Shown: positions 1 through 8,290 of the stretch, in pieces | How positions within the stretch are numbered: the stretch's first letter is position 1 | How the letters are laid out: every line of letters starts with the position of its first letter | DNA from: Verrucomicrobia bacterium UBA1629 | Lineage (GTDB): Bacteria > Verrucomicrobiota > Kiritimatiellia > RFP12 > UBA1067 | NCBI GenBank assembly: GCA_002321305.1 | Contig: DCMF01000044.1 | Location: 27,468 to 76,551, forward strand | Direction of reading: 5' to 3' | Length of the DNA stretch: 49,084 bases | Notes under the pieces: model-generated | The model's database searches: none | What the model was told of the DNA's origin: nothing | What the model saw: only the letters and a program-made list of their open reading frames with translations | Made by a program: the position numbers and the translations under genes

Positions 1-785
1 CAGCAGAAACCGTCGCGCGCGTTAACGCGGGGGCTGTCCCCACGGGGGCGGAGCTGATCGCGGTGGTCATGCCGGGGTTTGCGTCGTCTGAGGTGACGCA
101 GCGGCGCGCCGTCGCGCTGGCGCGGGCCGTCGGCGCCACCGTGCGCGTCGTGGACATCTGCGCGGCGTGCCGCCAGCACCTGAAGGACATCGGACACGAC
201 GAGCGGGCGCACGACCTCGCGTTCGAGAACGTGCAGGCGCGCGAGCGGACGCAGGTCTTGATGGACATCGCCAACATGGAAGGCGCGCTCGTCGTCGGGA
301 CGGGCGACCTCTCGGAAATCGCCCTCGGCTGGAACACCTACAACGGCGACCACATGAGCATGTACCAGGTCAACGCCTCCGTGCCGAAGACGATGGTGCT
401 GGCGGCGTTGCGGGAGGTCGCCGCGCAGGCGTCCGCGCCGCTCGCCCCGCTGCTGCGCGAGATCGCCGACGCGCCCATCACGCCGGAGCTTGTGCCGGAC
501 GCGGCGGCGAACGATTCGGAGGCGCGACTGGGGCCCTACGAGCTGCACGACTTCTTCCTCTACCACTTTCTCGCGAACGGCGCCTCCGCCGAGAAGCTGC
601 GCGCGCTGGCGGAAGCCGCCTTTCGCGGCGCCTACGACCGCGAGACGGTCGCGCGCACGTGCGCGACGTTCCTGCGGCGGTTCTTCGCGTCGCAGTACAA
701 GCGCAACTGCGTCCCCGACGGCCCGAAGATCACGCTTTCGCTTTCGCCGCGCGCCGACTGGCGGATGCCGAGCGACGCTTCGTGA
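1..785 (+). CDS. nadE: Glutamine-dependent NAD+ synthetase, C-terminal part (5' end outside window)
   Basis: The frame is open from the first bases of the window, so this is the 3' part of a longer gene. The product would make NAD+ from deamido-NAD+, ATP and ammonia or glutamine in the cytoplasm. Visible family features are the VMPGF segment, the KDIGHD stretch, ENVQARERTQ, the GTGDLSE loop and the NGDHMSMY region of the ATP-pyrophosphatase domain, then the C-terminal FFLYHFL helix and the closing LSPRADWRMPSDA that typify the long bacterial form. The N-terminal glutaminase domain and the SGGxDS P-loop lie upstream and cannot be checked. A promoter for the next gene begins about 25 bases after the stop. 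The only other NAD-linked genes are the NrtR-like and ADP-ribosylglycohydrolase pair 21 kb away. Confidence 0.9.
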   Translation, partial: AETVARVNAGAVPTGAELIAVVMPGFASSEVTQRRAVALARAVGATVRVVDICAACRQHLKDIGHDERAHDLAFENVQARERTQVLMDIANMEGALVVGTGDLSEIALGWNTYNGDHMSMYQVNASVPKTMVLAALREVAAQASAPLAPLLREIADAPITPELVPDAAANDSEARLGPYELHDFFLYHFLANGASAEKLRALAEAAFRGAYDRETVARTCATFLRRFFASQYKRNCVPDGPKITLSLSPRADWRMPSDAS

Positions 786-810
786 GGACGTCGCGCGTCC
801 GGCGGTGGGG

Positions 811-839
811 TTGTTTTGCCCTGCGGATTTCGCTATAAT
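811..839 (+). promoter_or_regulatory. Sigma-70-type promoter (TTGTTT, 17-bp spacer, TATAAT)
   Basis: TTGTTT at 811-816 and TATAAT at 834-839 are separated by exactly 17 bases and lie just before the start codon at 851. The expected transcription start is near 846, giving a leader of about five bases. No TG extension precedes this -10; the -35 box supplies the second contact. Confidence 0.75.
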
Positions 840-850
840 ACGTTCTCATA

Positions 851-2536
851 ATGACGAGCAACGACGAATATGTAATCCAGCTGCTGACTGAGCGCGGGTA
901 CCTGACGCCCGAGCAGGTCGAGACGGCGGCCAACTCGATGAAGGCCGAGAACGAGACGACGCTCGACGCGCTCGTCGCGGGCGGGACGATCGGGCAGGAC
1001 GAGGTCCTCGGCACGATCGCCGACCAGTTCGGCCTCAAGTACTGCCACATCGACGCCGACGCGATCGACGCGGCGTCCGTGACGAAGGTGATCACGCCGG
1101 AGATCGCGAAGAAGTACGGCGTCGTGCCGATCGTGGCGGACGACGACTCGGTGACGGTCGCGCTCTCCGACCCGATGGGGTACGACGCGATCGACTCCCT
1201 GCGCTTCGTGCTGGTCGGCAAGGACGTGCAGGCGGTGCTCTGTCCCCTCGACGAGGTGAAGAGCGCGATGGCGAAGCTCTACATGACGGCGGACGAGGCG
1301 GAGGTCTCGACGCGCGACGAGGAGGGGCTTTCCGACGCGACGGCGGGCGAGAGCGACGACAACGCCGTCATCAAGCTCGCCAACATGATCATCACGACGG
1401 CGATCAAGATGAAGGCCTCCGACATCCACATCGAGCCGATGGAGAAGGAGTTCCGCATCCGCTACCGCATCGACGGCGCGCTCCGCAAGATGGACTCGCC
1501 GCCGAAGCGCCTGCAGGGCGCGATCATCTCGCGCTTCAAGATCATGTCGAAGATGAAGATCTCCGAGAAGCGCGTGCCGCAGGACGGGCGCATCCAGATC
1601 TCCGTCGGCGGCAAGGACCTCGACCTGCGCGTCTCGTCCGTCCCGACGAACCACGGCGAGTCGATCGTCATGCGTATTCTCGACAAGTCGAACCTCTCGC
1701 TCGGCCTGCCGCAGCTCGGCTTCCTTTCCGACGACCAGACGACGTTCGAGCGGCTCATCAAGCTGCCGGACGGCGTGGTGCTCGTGACGGGGCCGACGGG
1801 CTCGGGCAAGACGACGACGCTCTACGCCTGCCTCGGCCAGATCAACACGCCAGACAAGAAGCTCATCACGGTCGAGGATCCGGTCGAATACCAGATGAGC
1901 GGCATCAACCAGGTGCAGGTCAACAAGGACGTCGGCCTCGACTTCTCCGCCGCGCTCCGCTCGATCCTGCGTCAGGCGCCGAACATCGTCATGATCGGCG
2001 AGATCCGCGACGCGGAGACGGCCGACATCGCGATGGAGGCGGCGCTCACCGGCCACCTCGTGTTCTCGACGCTGCACACGAACGACGCGCCGTCGGCCGT
2101 GACGCGACTCCTGGACATCGGCGTGAAGCCGTTCCTCGTCGCGTCCGCCCTGCGCGCCGCGATGGCCCAGCGCCTCGTGCGCGCCATCTGCGAGAAGTGC
2201 AAGGAGGCGTACACGCCGAGCGAGCGCGAGATCAAGATGCTGACGGGGCTCGCGAGCGGCACGAGCGCGCAGGTGCCCGACCACATGTACCACGGCGCGG
2301 GCTGCGACAAGTGCGGCAAGACGGGCTACAAGGGCCGGAAGGGCATCTTCGAGATCTTCAAGGTCGACGACACGATCCAGCGCCTCATCTTCGACCACGC
2401 GCCGGCGACGCTCCTCCGGCAGCGCGCCCGCGAGATGGGCATGCGCACGCTGCGCGAGGACGGGATGCTCAAGGTCGCGAGCGGCATGACGACGCTCGCC
2501 GAGGTCCTGCGCGTCACGATGGGCGACGCGGACTAG
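851..2536 (+). CDS. GspE/PilB-family type II secretion / type IV pilus assembly ATPase
   Basis: A hexameric cytoplasmic ATPase that powers extension of a type IV pilus or type II secretion pseudopilus. The 561 residues begin with an N-terminal T2SSE domain (GYLTPEQVETA, about 15-150). Next come the SDIHIEP start of the motor domain, Walker A GPTGSGKTTT near 314-323, the Asp box VEDPVEY, Walker B MIGEIRDAETA and the His box STLHTNDAPSA. A four-cysteine zinc site follows (CEKC near 447, CDKC near 485). The length is normal for the family. No other pilus gene is in the window, so PilB and GspE cannot be told apart. The ATG at 851 follows a promoter with almost no leader, and no strong ribosome-binding site is visible. 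Confidence 0.92.
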   Translation: MTSNDEYVIQLLTERGYLTPEQVETAANSMKAENETTLDALVAGGTIGQDEVLGTIADQFGLKYCHIDADAIDAASVTKVITPEIAKKYGVVPIVADDDSVTVALSDPMGYDAIDSLRFVLVGKDVQAVLCPLDEVKSAMAKLYMTADEAEVSTRDEEGLSDATAGESDDNAVIKLANMIITTAIKMKASDIHIEPMEKEFRIRYRIDGALRKMDSPPKRLQGAIISRFKIMSKMKISEKRVPQDGRIQISVGGKDLDLRVSSVPTNHGESIVMRILDKSNLSLGLPQLGFLSDDQTTFERLIKLPDGVVLVTGPTGSGKTTTLYACLGQINTPDKKLITVEDPVEYQMSGINQVQVNKDVGLDFSAALRSILRQAPNIVMIGEIRDAETADIAMEAALTGHLVFSTLHTNDAPSAVTRLLDIGVKPFLVASALRAAMAQRLVRAICEKCKEAYTPSEREIKMLTGLASGTSAQVPDHMYHGAGCDKCGKTGYKGRKGIFEIFKVDDTIQRLIFDHAPATLLRQRAREMGMRTLREDGMLKVASGMTTLAEVLRVTMGDAD

Positions 2537-2563
2537 CGCGTCTGGCGTCTTCAAGTCAGGCTT

Positions 2564-3994
2564 ATGGTCATTCATCCGTCAGACAACGTCGAAGTCCGCG
2601 CAGACGGGCACAAGTACGCGCGGCGCGCCATCGCCGCCGGCGAGAACATCATCAAGTACGGCATGCCCATCGGGCACGCGACGCGCGCGATCGCAATGGG
2701 CGAGCACGTCCACGTCGACAACGTGAAGACGAACCTCGGCGAGGTGCTGGAGTACCGCTACGACCCGTCGTTCACGGACGTCGCGCGGCGGCCCGCGCCG
2801 ACGATCCGCGCGTACCGCCATCCCGACGGGCGCATCGGCATCCGCAACGACCTCTGGGTCATTCCGCTCGTCGGCTGCGTGAACCGCCTCGCCGAGCGCC
2901 TCGCCGCGAGCTGCGGCGGCCTCGCGCTGACGCATCCCTACGGCTGCTCGCAGATGGGCGAGGACCACGAGCGGACGGCGAACATGCTCGCGCAGTTCTG
3001 CCGCCACCCGAATGCGGGCGGCGTCCTCGTCGTCGCGCTCGGCTGCGAGAACAACACCCTGGAGAGCTTCGCCGCGCGCCTCGGCTATGATCCGCAGACG
3101 TTCGACTCCGCCTCCGGCACCTTCCGGCCCGCGACCCACCCCCCTCACCTCTCACCTCTCACCTCTCACCTCTCAACCCTTAACATCCGCTTCCTGCGCG
3201 CGCAGGATCCGGGCGACGAGTACGAGAGGGGGCTTGCGCTCCTGAAGGAGCTGGAGGCGGCGCGTCCGACGGCGCGCGTCGAGGTGCCGGCGTCCGAACT
3301 TGTCGTGGGGCTCAAGTGCGGCGGGTCGGACGGCTTTTCGGGACTCACGGCGAATCCGCTCGTCGGGCGCTTCTCCGACTGGCTCGCGGCGCGCGGCGGC
3401 TCGACGATCCTCACCGAGGTGCCGGAGATGTTCGGCGCGGAGACGCTGCTCATGAGGCGGTGCCGCACGCGCGCCGTCTTCGACAGGTGCGTGAAGATGA
3501 TCAACGACTTCAAGGGCTACTACGCATCGCACCACCAGGTCTGCTACGAGAACCCCTCGCCCGGCAACAAGGCGGGCGGCATCACGACGCTGGAGGACAA
3601 GTCGCTCGGCTGCGTGCAGAAGGGCGGCTCGGCGCCGGTCGAGGACGTGCTGGGCTACGGCGAAAGCGTGAAGCGGCACGGGCTCTCGCTCCTGACGGGT
3701 CCCGGCAACGACCTCGTGGCCTCGACGGTGCTGGCGGCGGCGGGCTGTCACCTCATCCTCTTCACGACGGGTCGCGGCACGCCGTTCGGCTGCGTCATCC
3801 CGACGCTGAAGGTCGCGACGAACGACGCGCTCGCGGCGAACAAGCCGAACTGGATCGACTGGAACGCGATGTCGAATCCCGACGTCGAGGCGTTCGCGCA
3901 GAAGGTGCTGGCGGTCGCGAGCGGCGAGCCGGCGCAGAACGAGCGGAGCGGTGCGCAGGGCATCGCGATTTTCAAGGACGGCGTGACGCTGTAA
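2564..3994 (+). CDS. UxaA-family altronate dehydratase-like protein
   Basis: This family dehydrates sugar acids such as D-altronate to 2-keto-3-deoxy acids and is metal-dependent. The 476 residues show an N-terminal SAF-like domain (about 1-80) and a catalytic body with GRIGIRNDLWVIP, HPYGCSQMGEDHE, GCENN, KCGGSDGFSG, EVPEMFGAE, NPSPGNKAGG and FTTGRGTPFG, all typical of UxaA. Residues about 193-205 are encoded by a heptamer array (separate entry) placed between the dehydratase halves; without it the length would be close to normal. No other hexuronate gene is nearby, so the substrate is unproven. It starts 28 bases after the ATPase and is followed after 22 bases by def, which has its own strong ribosome-binding site. 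Galactarate dehydratase activity is the main alternative. Confidence 0.88.
   Translation: MVIHPSDNVEVRADGHKYARRAIAAGENIIKYGMPIGHATRAIAMGEHVHVDNVKTNLGEVLEYRYDPSFTDVARRPAPTIRAYRHPDGRIGIRNDLWVIPLVGCVNRLAERLAASCGGLALTHPYGCSQMGEDHERTANMLAQFCRHPNAGGVLVVALGCENNTLESFAARLGYDPQTFDSASGTFRPATHPPHLSPLTSHLSTLNIRFLRAQDPGDEYERGLALLKELEAARPTARVEVPASELVVGLKCGGSDGFSGLTANPLVGRFSDWLAARGGSTILTEVPEMFGAETLLMRRCRTRAVFDRCVKMINDFKGYYASHHQVCYENPSPGNKAGGITTLEDKSLGCVQKGGSAPVEDVLGYGESVKRHGLSLLTGPGNDLVASTVLAAAGCHLILFTTGRGTPFGCVIPTLKVATNDALAANKPNWIDWNAMSNPDVEAFAQKVLAVASGEPAQNERSGAQGIAIFKDGVTL
3144..3178 (+). repeat. In-frame heptamer array inside uxaA-like gene
   Basis: Four copies of CTCACCT and one CTCAACC run head to tail with a strict 7-base period. 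They are read through in frame as a Ser/Thr/Pro/His/Leu-rich linker between conserved UxaA blocks. Only one arm is present; no complementary AGGTGAG arm is seen nearby. Confidence 0.85.
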
Positions 3995-4016
3995 GGCGCA
4001 CAGGAGGACAGCCACC

Positions 4017-4562
4017 ATGATTCTGAAAGTCTACAAGTACGGCGAGAAGGTCTTGCGCGAGAAGGCCGAGCCGGTCGCCTTCGTCGACGAGAGGCTGCGG
4101 CAGCTGGCGGACGACATGCTCGAGACGATGCGCCGCGCGAAGGGCGTCGGGCTCGCGGCCGAGCAGGTCGGGCGCACGGAGAAGATGTGCGTCATCGACA
4201 TTCCGGAAGGCTGCGACGAGGCCGAGGACGAGGCGTTCAACGCGCCGATCGCGATGCCGCTCCGCCTCTGGAATCCGGAGATCGTCGCGCAGGAGGGCGC
4301 GGTGCGCGACAAGGAGGGCTGCCTCAGCTTCCCGAACGTCGGGGGCTCGCTCACGCGCGCGGCGCAGGTCACGTGCCAGTACCTCGACGCGGAGAACCGT
4401 CCGCAGGTGATCACGGCGCGCGGCTACCTCGCGCGGGCGCTCCAGCACGAGATCGACCACCTGAACGGCGTCCTCTACATCGACCACATGACGGCCGTCG
4501 AGCGGCTCGCCTGCGCGCCGAAGCTCAAGAAGCTCGCGAAGGCGAACGGCGGGACGCGCTGA
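4017..4562 (+). CDS. def: Peptide deformylase
   Basis: Removes the N-formyl group from nascent proteins in the cytoplasm. All three hallmark motifs are present: GVGLAAEQVG near 43-52, EGCLSF near 100 and HEIDHLNG near 144, which supply the metal-binding Cys and two His plus the catalytic Glu. The length of 181 residues is normal. The stretch from about 65 to 78, rich in acidic residues, is a slightly longer loop than in Escherichia coli. The ATG at 4017 is preceded by AGGAGGA at good spacing, one of the strongest ribosome-binding sites in the window. No formyltransferase gene (fmt) follows; the next gene is kdsB with its own promoter. Confidence 0.97.
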   Translation: MILKVYKYGEKVLREKAEPVAFVDERLRQLADDMLETMRRAKGVGLAAEQVGRTEKMCVIDIPEGCDEAEDEAFNAPIAMPLRLWNPEIVAQEGAVRDKEGCLSFPNVGGSLTRAAQVTCQYLDAENRPQVITARGYLARALQHEIDHLNGVLYIDHMTAVERLACAPKLKKLAKANGGTR

Positions 4563-4615
4563 CGTGACGTCCGGCGTCCCCTGACGCGCCGGCTGCGGCG
4601 CGGCGGAGGGGGATA

Positions 4616-4624
4616 TGCTATAAT
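4616..4624 (+). promoter_or_regulatory. Extended -10 promoter for kdsB
   Basis: TG at 4616-4617, one base, then TATAAT at 4619-4624, followed by ACGCCCC. No recognisable -35 box lies 17 bases upstream. The start codon at 4635 implies a leader of only about four bases. Confidence 0.75.
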
Positions 4625-4634
4625 ACGCCCCATC

Positions 4635-5423
4635 ATGAAGACATACGGAATCATTCCCAGCCGGTTCGGGTCGAGCCGGTTTCCCGGCAAGCCGCTCGCG
4701 ATCCTCGCGGGCCGGCCGCTCGTCACGTGGGTCGTCGAGGCGGCGAAGAGGGCGAGGGGGCTTGACGAGGTGCTGGTCGCGACGGACGACGAGCGCATCG
4801 TGGAGGCCGTCGAGCGGCACGGCGGCACGGCCGTGATGACGCCGAGCGACCTGCCGAGCGGCACGGACCGCATCGCCTGCGCCGCGCGGAACTTCCTGGG
4901 GCACGACTTTGCGGACGACGACATCCTCGTCAACGTCCAGGGCGACGAGCCGCTCATCGACCCGTCGCTCGTCGAGCGGCTCGCGGCGAAGCTGAAGGAC
5001 GATCCGCGCTGGTCGATGGCGACGGCCGTCACGCCGATCCGGAACGCGGCGGACTTCGCGGCGAAGACGGTCGTGAAGGTCGTCCTCGACCGCGACGACG
5101 GCGCGCTCTACTTCTCGCGCGCCCCGATCCCCTGCGACCGCGACCACGCCCCGGACTTCCAAACCTCCCAAACTTTCCAAACCTCCCAAACCTCCCTCTA
5201 CGTCCGCCACCTCGGCATCTACGCCTATCGCGGCGCGTTCCTGAAGAGGTACATCGCCGAGCCGCCGTGCGAACTGGAGAAGACGGAGAAGCTGGAGCAG
5301 CTGCGCGCGCTCTGGATGGGCGCGAAGATCGCGGTCGTGCGGACGGACGACGAGGGCGTCGGCGTGGACACGCCCGAAGACGCCGCGCGCGTCGAAAAGC
5401 TCCTCTTGGCGCGCCATGCCTGA
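4635..5423 (+). CDS. kdsB: 3-deoxy-manno-octulosonate cytidylyltransferase (CMP-KDO synthetase)
   Basis: Activates KDO with CTP for lipopolysaccharide inner core synthesis, so its presence argues for a Gram-negative outer membrane. Motifs seen are IIPSRFGSSRFPGKPLA at the N-terminus, the ATDDERI loop, the SGTDRIA segment, NVQGDEPLI, the ALYFSRAPIP region, RHLGIYAYR and the closing EGVGVDTPED. The total is 262 residues, slightly above the usual 245-255. The excess is explained by residues about 174-187, encoded by a nonamer array inserted between SRAPIP and RHLGIYAYR at a surface loop. The gene overlaps the start of azlC by eight bases, which suggests coupled translation. Confidence 0.95.
   Translation: MKTYGIIPSRFGSSRFPGKPLAILAGRPLVTWVVEAAKRARGLDEVLVATDDERIVEAVERHGGTAVMTPSDLPSGTDRIACAARNFLGHDFADDDILVNVQGDEPLIDPSLVERLAAKLKDDPRWSMATAVTPIRNAADFAAKTVVKVVLDRDDGALYFSRAPIPCDRDHAPDFQTSQTFQTSQTSLYVRHLGIYAYRGAFLKRYIAEPPCELEKTEKLEQLRALWMGAKIAVVRTDDEGVGVDTPEDAARVEKLLLARHA
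5157..5196 (+). repeat. In-frame nonamer array inside kdsB
   Basis: Four nonamers of the form TYCCAAACY (5157-5165, 5166-5174, 5175-5183, 5184-5192) and a partial fifth run head to tail. They encode a Gln-Thr-Ser repeat. The same nonamer and the same peptide repeat occur in clpX at 14531-14565, more than 9 kb away in an unrelated gene. Confidence 0.88.
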
Positions 5424-6036
5424 ATCCGCCGTCCTTCCGCCGCGCGAGCGCCGCGCGATCCTGCGCCGGGCGTTCATCGACTCGCTGCCCGTGCTGATGG
5501 GCTACTCGACGATGGGGTTCGTCGCGGGCGTCCTGCTCGCGGCGAAGGGCGGCGTCGTCCTGTCGCCGCTCTGGGCGTTCCTGTCCGCCGCCCTGTGGGT
5601 GACGGGCACGATGTCCATCGCCGGCGTGCCGGAGATCGCCGCGCGCGCCTCGCTCGCGTCCTTCGCGCTCATGACGCTCGCCGTCAACTTTCGCTACGCC
5701 TTCTACGGGTTCACGCTGCTGAAGCGGTGGAAGGACGTGCCGCTCTTCCGCAAGGCGTACCTCATCCTCATGCTGGCGGACGAGAACTACGCGCTGGAGG
5801 CGGCGTGCGCCTACCGCGACCCGGCGAAGAACCTGCGCTACTGCACGGTGCTGTCGCTGCTGAACCACGCCTACTGGATCGGCGGGCTCACGGCCGGCGC
5901 GGTCGTCGTGTGCGTCCTCGGCCACCTGGTCGATCCGGCGGTCATCCGCCGCTACACGAACGGCATGGAGTTCTCGATGGCGGCGCTGTTCATCGTGATC
6001 CTGACGGATCAGGTCCGGGGGATGGCGAAGAAATGA
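5416..6036 (+). CDS. azlC: AzlC-family branched-chain amino acid exporter, large subunit
   Basis: An inner-membrane permease subunit that exports branched-chain amino acids together with the small subunit AzlD. The 206 residues start with a short basic cytoplasmic segment. They then show the family pattern FIDSLPVLMGYSTMGFVAG, a loop with GTMSIAG, the NFRYAFYGF signature, the DENYAL stretch and several hydrophobic spans ending near residue 200. The ATG at 5416 overlaps the end of kdsB, and its own TGA overlaps the ATG of the next gene (ATGA), so the two membrane subunits are probably translated together. Confidence 0.88.
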   Translation: MPESAVLPPRERRAILRRAFIDSLPVLMGYSTMGFVAGVLLAAKGGVVLSPLWAFLSAALWVTGTMSIAGVPEIAARASLASFALMTLAVNFRYAFYGFTLLKRWKDVPLFRKAYLILMLADENYALEAACAYRDPAKNLRYCTVLSLLNHAYWIGGLTAGAVVVCVLGHLVDPAVIRRYTNGMEFSMAALFIVILTDQVRGMAKK

Positions 6037-6746
6037 AAGACGAAATCCTCTACATGCTCGGCATCGTCGCGGTGGGCTTCGCGGTCAACTTCGGCCTGCG
6101 CGCGCTGCCGTTCCTCCTGTTCGCCGGACGCGACCGCGCGCTGCCGCCGTGGGTCGAGCGGTTCGGCAACCTGATCTCGCCCGTCATCATCGCCTGCCTC
6201 GTCGTCTACTCGTATTCGGGGCTGGCGTGGAAGACGGCGTACCCCTATCTCGCGGGCGCGCTCACGGTCGGCCTCCAGCTCTGGAAGCGCAATCCGCTCG
6301 CGTCCATCGTCGCCGGCACGGTGCTCTACATGTGCCTGCTGACGTGCGGCTGCGCGACGCAGCGGACGCTGGAGCTGGACGCGCAGAATCCGGCGGTGCG
6401 CGTCTCGACGCAGGGCTTCCTCTTCGGCGACCGCTACGTCAACCCCGCCCAGGTGCCGGAGATCCTGGAAGACTACGACGTGCCGCACGACCGCGTCATC
6501 CACATCCTGCTCGATCCGGGCGTGCGCGACCTCCGGCCGGCGCGCCTGCTGATGGCGCACCTCCGCAAGGCGGGCTACACGCGCCCCGTACTCGTGACGA
6601 AGCGGCACGCCGAGTCGTTCGTGACGGACAGGAAGCCGAAGGGCGCGTCCGGCGCGTCCAGCGGCGGCGCGCGTCCGGCGGCGCCCGAGCCGCGCCCGAA
6701 GACGATCCGCTACAAGCGGGCGAGCGAGCCGGAAGCCGATTCGTGA
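6033..6746 (+). CDS. AzlD-like membrane domain fused to an ExbD/TolR-like domain
   Basis: Residues 1 to about 105 look like AzlD, the small subunit that pairs with AzlC: several hydrophobic spans, the GLRALPFLLF segment and the WVERFGNLISPVIIACLVVYSY stretch (20 residues of it typical for AzlD). AzlD normally ends about here. This protein continues to 237 residues. The extension (about 112-205) has the pattern of a periplasmic ExbD/TolR domain: a VRVSTQGF strand, a D-rich HILLDPGVR strand, the LLMAHLRKAGY helix and the PVLVTKR strand. A low-complexity Ser/Gly/Pro/Ala tail follows. No stop codon or internal start with a good ribosome-binding site separates the parts. The CGCATQ segment at the junction looks like a lipoprotein signal remnant, so an old fusion of azlD with a neighbouring envelope gene is plausible. 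Confidence 0.7.
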   Translation: MKDEILYMLGIVAVGFAVNFGLRALPFLLFAGRDRALPPWVERFGNLISPVIIACLVVYSYSGLAWKTAYPYLAGALTVGLQLWKRNPLASIVAGTVLYMCLLTCGCATQRTLELDAQNPAVRVSTQGFLFGDRYVNPAQVPEILEDYDVPHDRVIHILLDPGVRDLRPARLLMAHLRKAGYTRPVLVTKRHAESFVTDRKPKGASGASSGGARPAAPEPRPKTIRYKRASEPEADS

Positions 6747-6751
6747 CCCCC

Positions 6752-6780
6752 TTGCGAGTCAGGCTGAAATTCGGTATAAT
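6752..6780 (+). promoter_or_regulatory. Sigma-70-type promoter for rpmE (TTGCGA, 17-bp spacer, TATAAT)
   Basis: TTGCGA at 6752-6757 and TATAAT at 6775-6780 are separated by exactly 17 bases, and the -10 is followed by ACGCAC. Like the promoter at 811-839 it has a -35 box but lacks the TG extension. The leader to rpmE is about 50 bases and carries AAAGGC before the start. Confidence 0.75.
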
Positions 6781-6835
6781 ACGCACTCAATTTCTCGAAG
6801 AGAAACCGAGAAGGCGACATTTGAAAGGCTAAACA

Positions 6836-7042
6836 ATGAAAAAAGACATCCATCCGAAGTACGAAGACGCGACCATCACCTGCGCGTGCGGCAACGTCAT
6901 CCACACCCGTTCCACCAAGAAGGAGATGACGGTCAACACCTGCTCGGCGTGCCACCCCTACTTCACGGGTGCGAAGACGATGGTCGATACGGAAGGCCGC
7001 GTCGACTCGTTCAAGAAGCGCTACGCGAAGTTCGCGAAGTAA
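6836..7042 (+). CDS. rpmE: 50S ribosomal protein L31, zinc-binding type
   Basis: A 68-residue protein of the large ribosomal subunit. It begins MKKDIHPKY and contains TCACGN, HTRSTKKE, CSACHPYFTG and the closing KKRYAK typical of L31. Cysteines 16, 18, 36 and 39 form the zinc ribbon of the C+ form, so this is not the zinc-free paralogue made under zinc starvation. It has its own promoter. The next gene is prfA, as in many bacteria, after a 157-base gap filled largely by a pyrimidine-rich array. Confidence 0.97.
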   Translation: MKKDIHPKYEDATITCACGNVIHTRSTKKEMTVNTCSACHPYFTGAKTMVDTEGRVDSFKKRYAKFAK

Positions 7043-7150
7043 GCGAGGGCGTCGCTTCGGTCTATCGGGCGTCCAGGCTTTCGGGCTTGAACGTCCGTTT
7101 CCTTTTCCTCTTGCGTCGCGACTTCCCGCACCCCTCCGCACTTCTCCTCT

Positions 7151-7194
7151 CTTCCACTTTTCCTCCTTCCACTTTTCCACCTTTCCACCTTTTA
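7151..7194 (+). repeat. Pyrimidine-rich short-period array between rpmE and prfA
   Basis: The gap from 7043 to 7199 holds no gene. Its second half repeats TTCCACTTTT and CTTTCCAC units with a period of about eight bases, entirely pyrimidine plus A. It runs up to six bases before the prfA start, so it replaces the normal ribosome-binding region. Upstream of it (7060-7140) no clear structure is seen. Confidence 0.6.
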
Positions 7195-7199
7195 AATCC

Positions 7200-8186
7200 A
7201 TGGTCGATTCCGCCCTCATCGAGAACCTGCTGACGCGCATCCCGTCCGTCGAGGCGGAGCTGGGCGATCCGTCCGTCCTGAAGGACCGCAAGCGGTACCT
7301 GACGGTTCTGCAGGACTACCGCTTCCTCAAGAAGCTCGACTACGCCTATGTCGCGTGGCAGCTCGGCGAGGCGACGGAGCGCGAGCTGTCCGCCGCGCTG
7401 CTGAAGCCCGATCCGCTCGAGGACCGCAACGCGGTGCTGGAGATCCGCGCGGGGACGGGCGGCGAGGAGGCGGCCCTGTTCGCAGGCGACCTCTTCCGCA
7501 TGTACAGCCGGTATGCGGAGCAGAAGGGCTGGAAGGTCGAGGTCCAGCACGAGAACAAGACGTCCCTGAACGGCTACAAGGAGATCGTCTGCCTCGTCAA
7601 GGGCGAGGGCGCGTACGGAACGCTGCGCTTCGAGTCGGGCGGCCACCGCGTCCAGCGCGTCCCCGAGACGGAGACGCAGGGGCGCATCCACACGTCCGCC
7701 GCGACGGTCGTCGTCTTCCCGGAGGCGGACGAGACGGACGAGCTGGACATCCCGGAGAAGGACATCCGCATCGACCTCTTCTGCGCGGGCGGCGCGGGCG
7801 GCCAGCACGTCAACAAGACGGAGTCCGCCGTGCGCATGACGCACCTGCCGACGGGGCTTGTCGCGGTCTGCCAGGACGAGCGCTCGCAGATCCGCAACCG
7901 CGAGAAGTGCTTTGCGACGCTGAAGGCGCGCATCCTCGACTTCAGGCGCCGCGAGGAGGAGGCGAAGGTCGGCGCAGACCGCCTGACGCTGCGCGGCAGC
8001 GGCGACCGGTCGGAGAAGATCCGCACGTACAACTTTCCGCAGAACCGCCTGACGGATCACCGCATCGGCCTGACGCTCTACGCGCTCGACCGCATCATCG
8101 ACGGCGACCTTGCGGAACTGCTCGACGCCCTGCGCAACAACGACCTCGACGAGCGCCTGAAGCGGGCGTTGGCCGCCGCCGAGTAG
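7200..8186 (+). CDS. prfA: Peptide chain release factor 1
   Basis: Recognises UAA and UAG in the ribosome and triggers release of the finished protein. The GGQ motif sits in GGAGGQHVNKTESAV near residue 200. The codon-recognition tripeptide is PET (155-157) in RVPETETQGRIHTS, matching the PxT of RF1 rather than the SPF of RF2. The 328 residues are shorter than the usual 355-360, mainly at the N-terminus, but domain 1 is still recognisable (LLTRIPSVEAELGD). ATG at 7200 was chosen because the open frame upstream is only array sequence. No purine-rich ribosome-binding site precedes it, which is odd for a core gene. The methyltransferase gene prmC, which usually follows, is absent here. Confidence 0.93.
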   Translation: MVDSALIENLLTRIPSVEAELGDPSVLKDRKRYLTVLQDYRFLKKLDYAYVAWQLGEATERELSAALLKPDPLEDRNAVLEIRAGTGGEEAALFAGDLFRMYSRYAEQKGWKVEVQHENKTSLNGYKEIVCLVKGEGAYGTLRFESGGHRVQRVPETETQGRIHTSAATVVVFPEADETDELDIPEKDIRIDLFCAGGAGGQHVNKTESAVRMTHLPTGLVAVCQDERSQIRNREKCFATLKARILDFRRREEEAKVGADRLTLRGSGDRSEKIRTYNFPQNRLTDHRIGLTLYALDRIIDGDLAELLDALRNNDLDERLKRALAAAE

Positions 8187-8290
8187 GCTACGCACCGTCC
8201 GCAGATTTTGTAAGGGAGGCCAGCCGCTGTTTACATCCCGTGAAACGGATGGGCGAAAGGCGCGTGAGCAATTGAATGGGCGCGAGCGGT

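Noticed and set aside
833..2575. Long minus-strand open frames across the pilB-like, kdsB, carB, clpX and helicase genes
   Set aside because: They mirror codon positions of G+C-rich plus-strand genes, have Arg/Ala/Asp-rich low-information translations and no family motifs.
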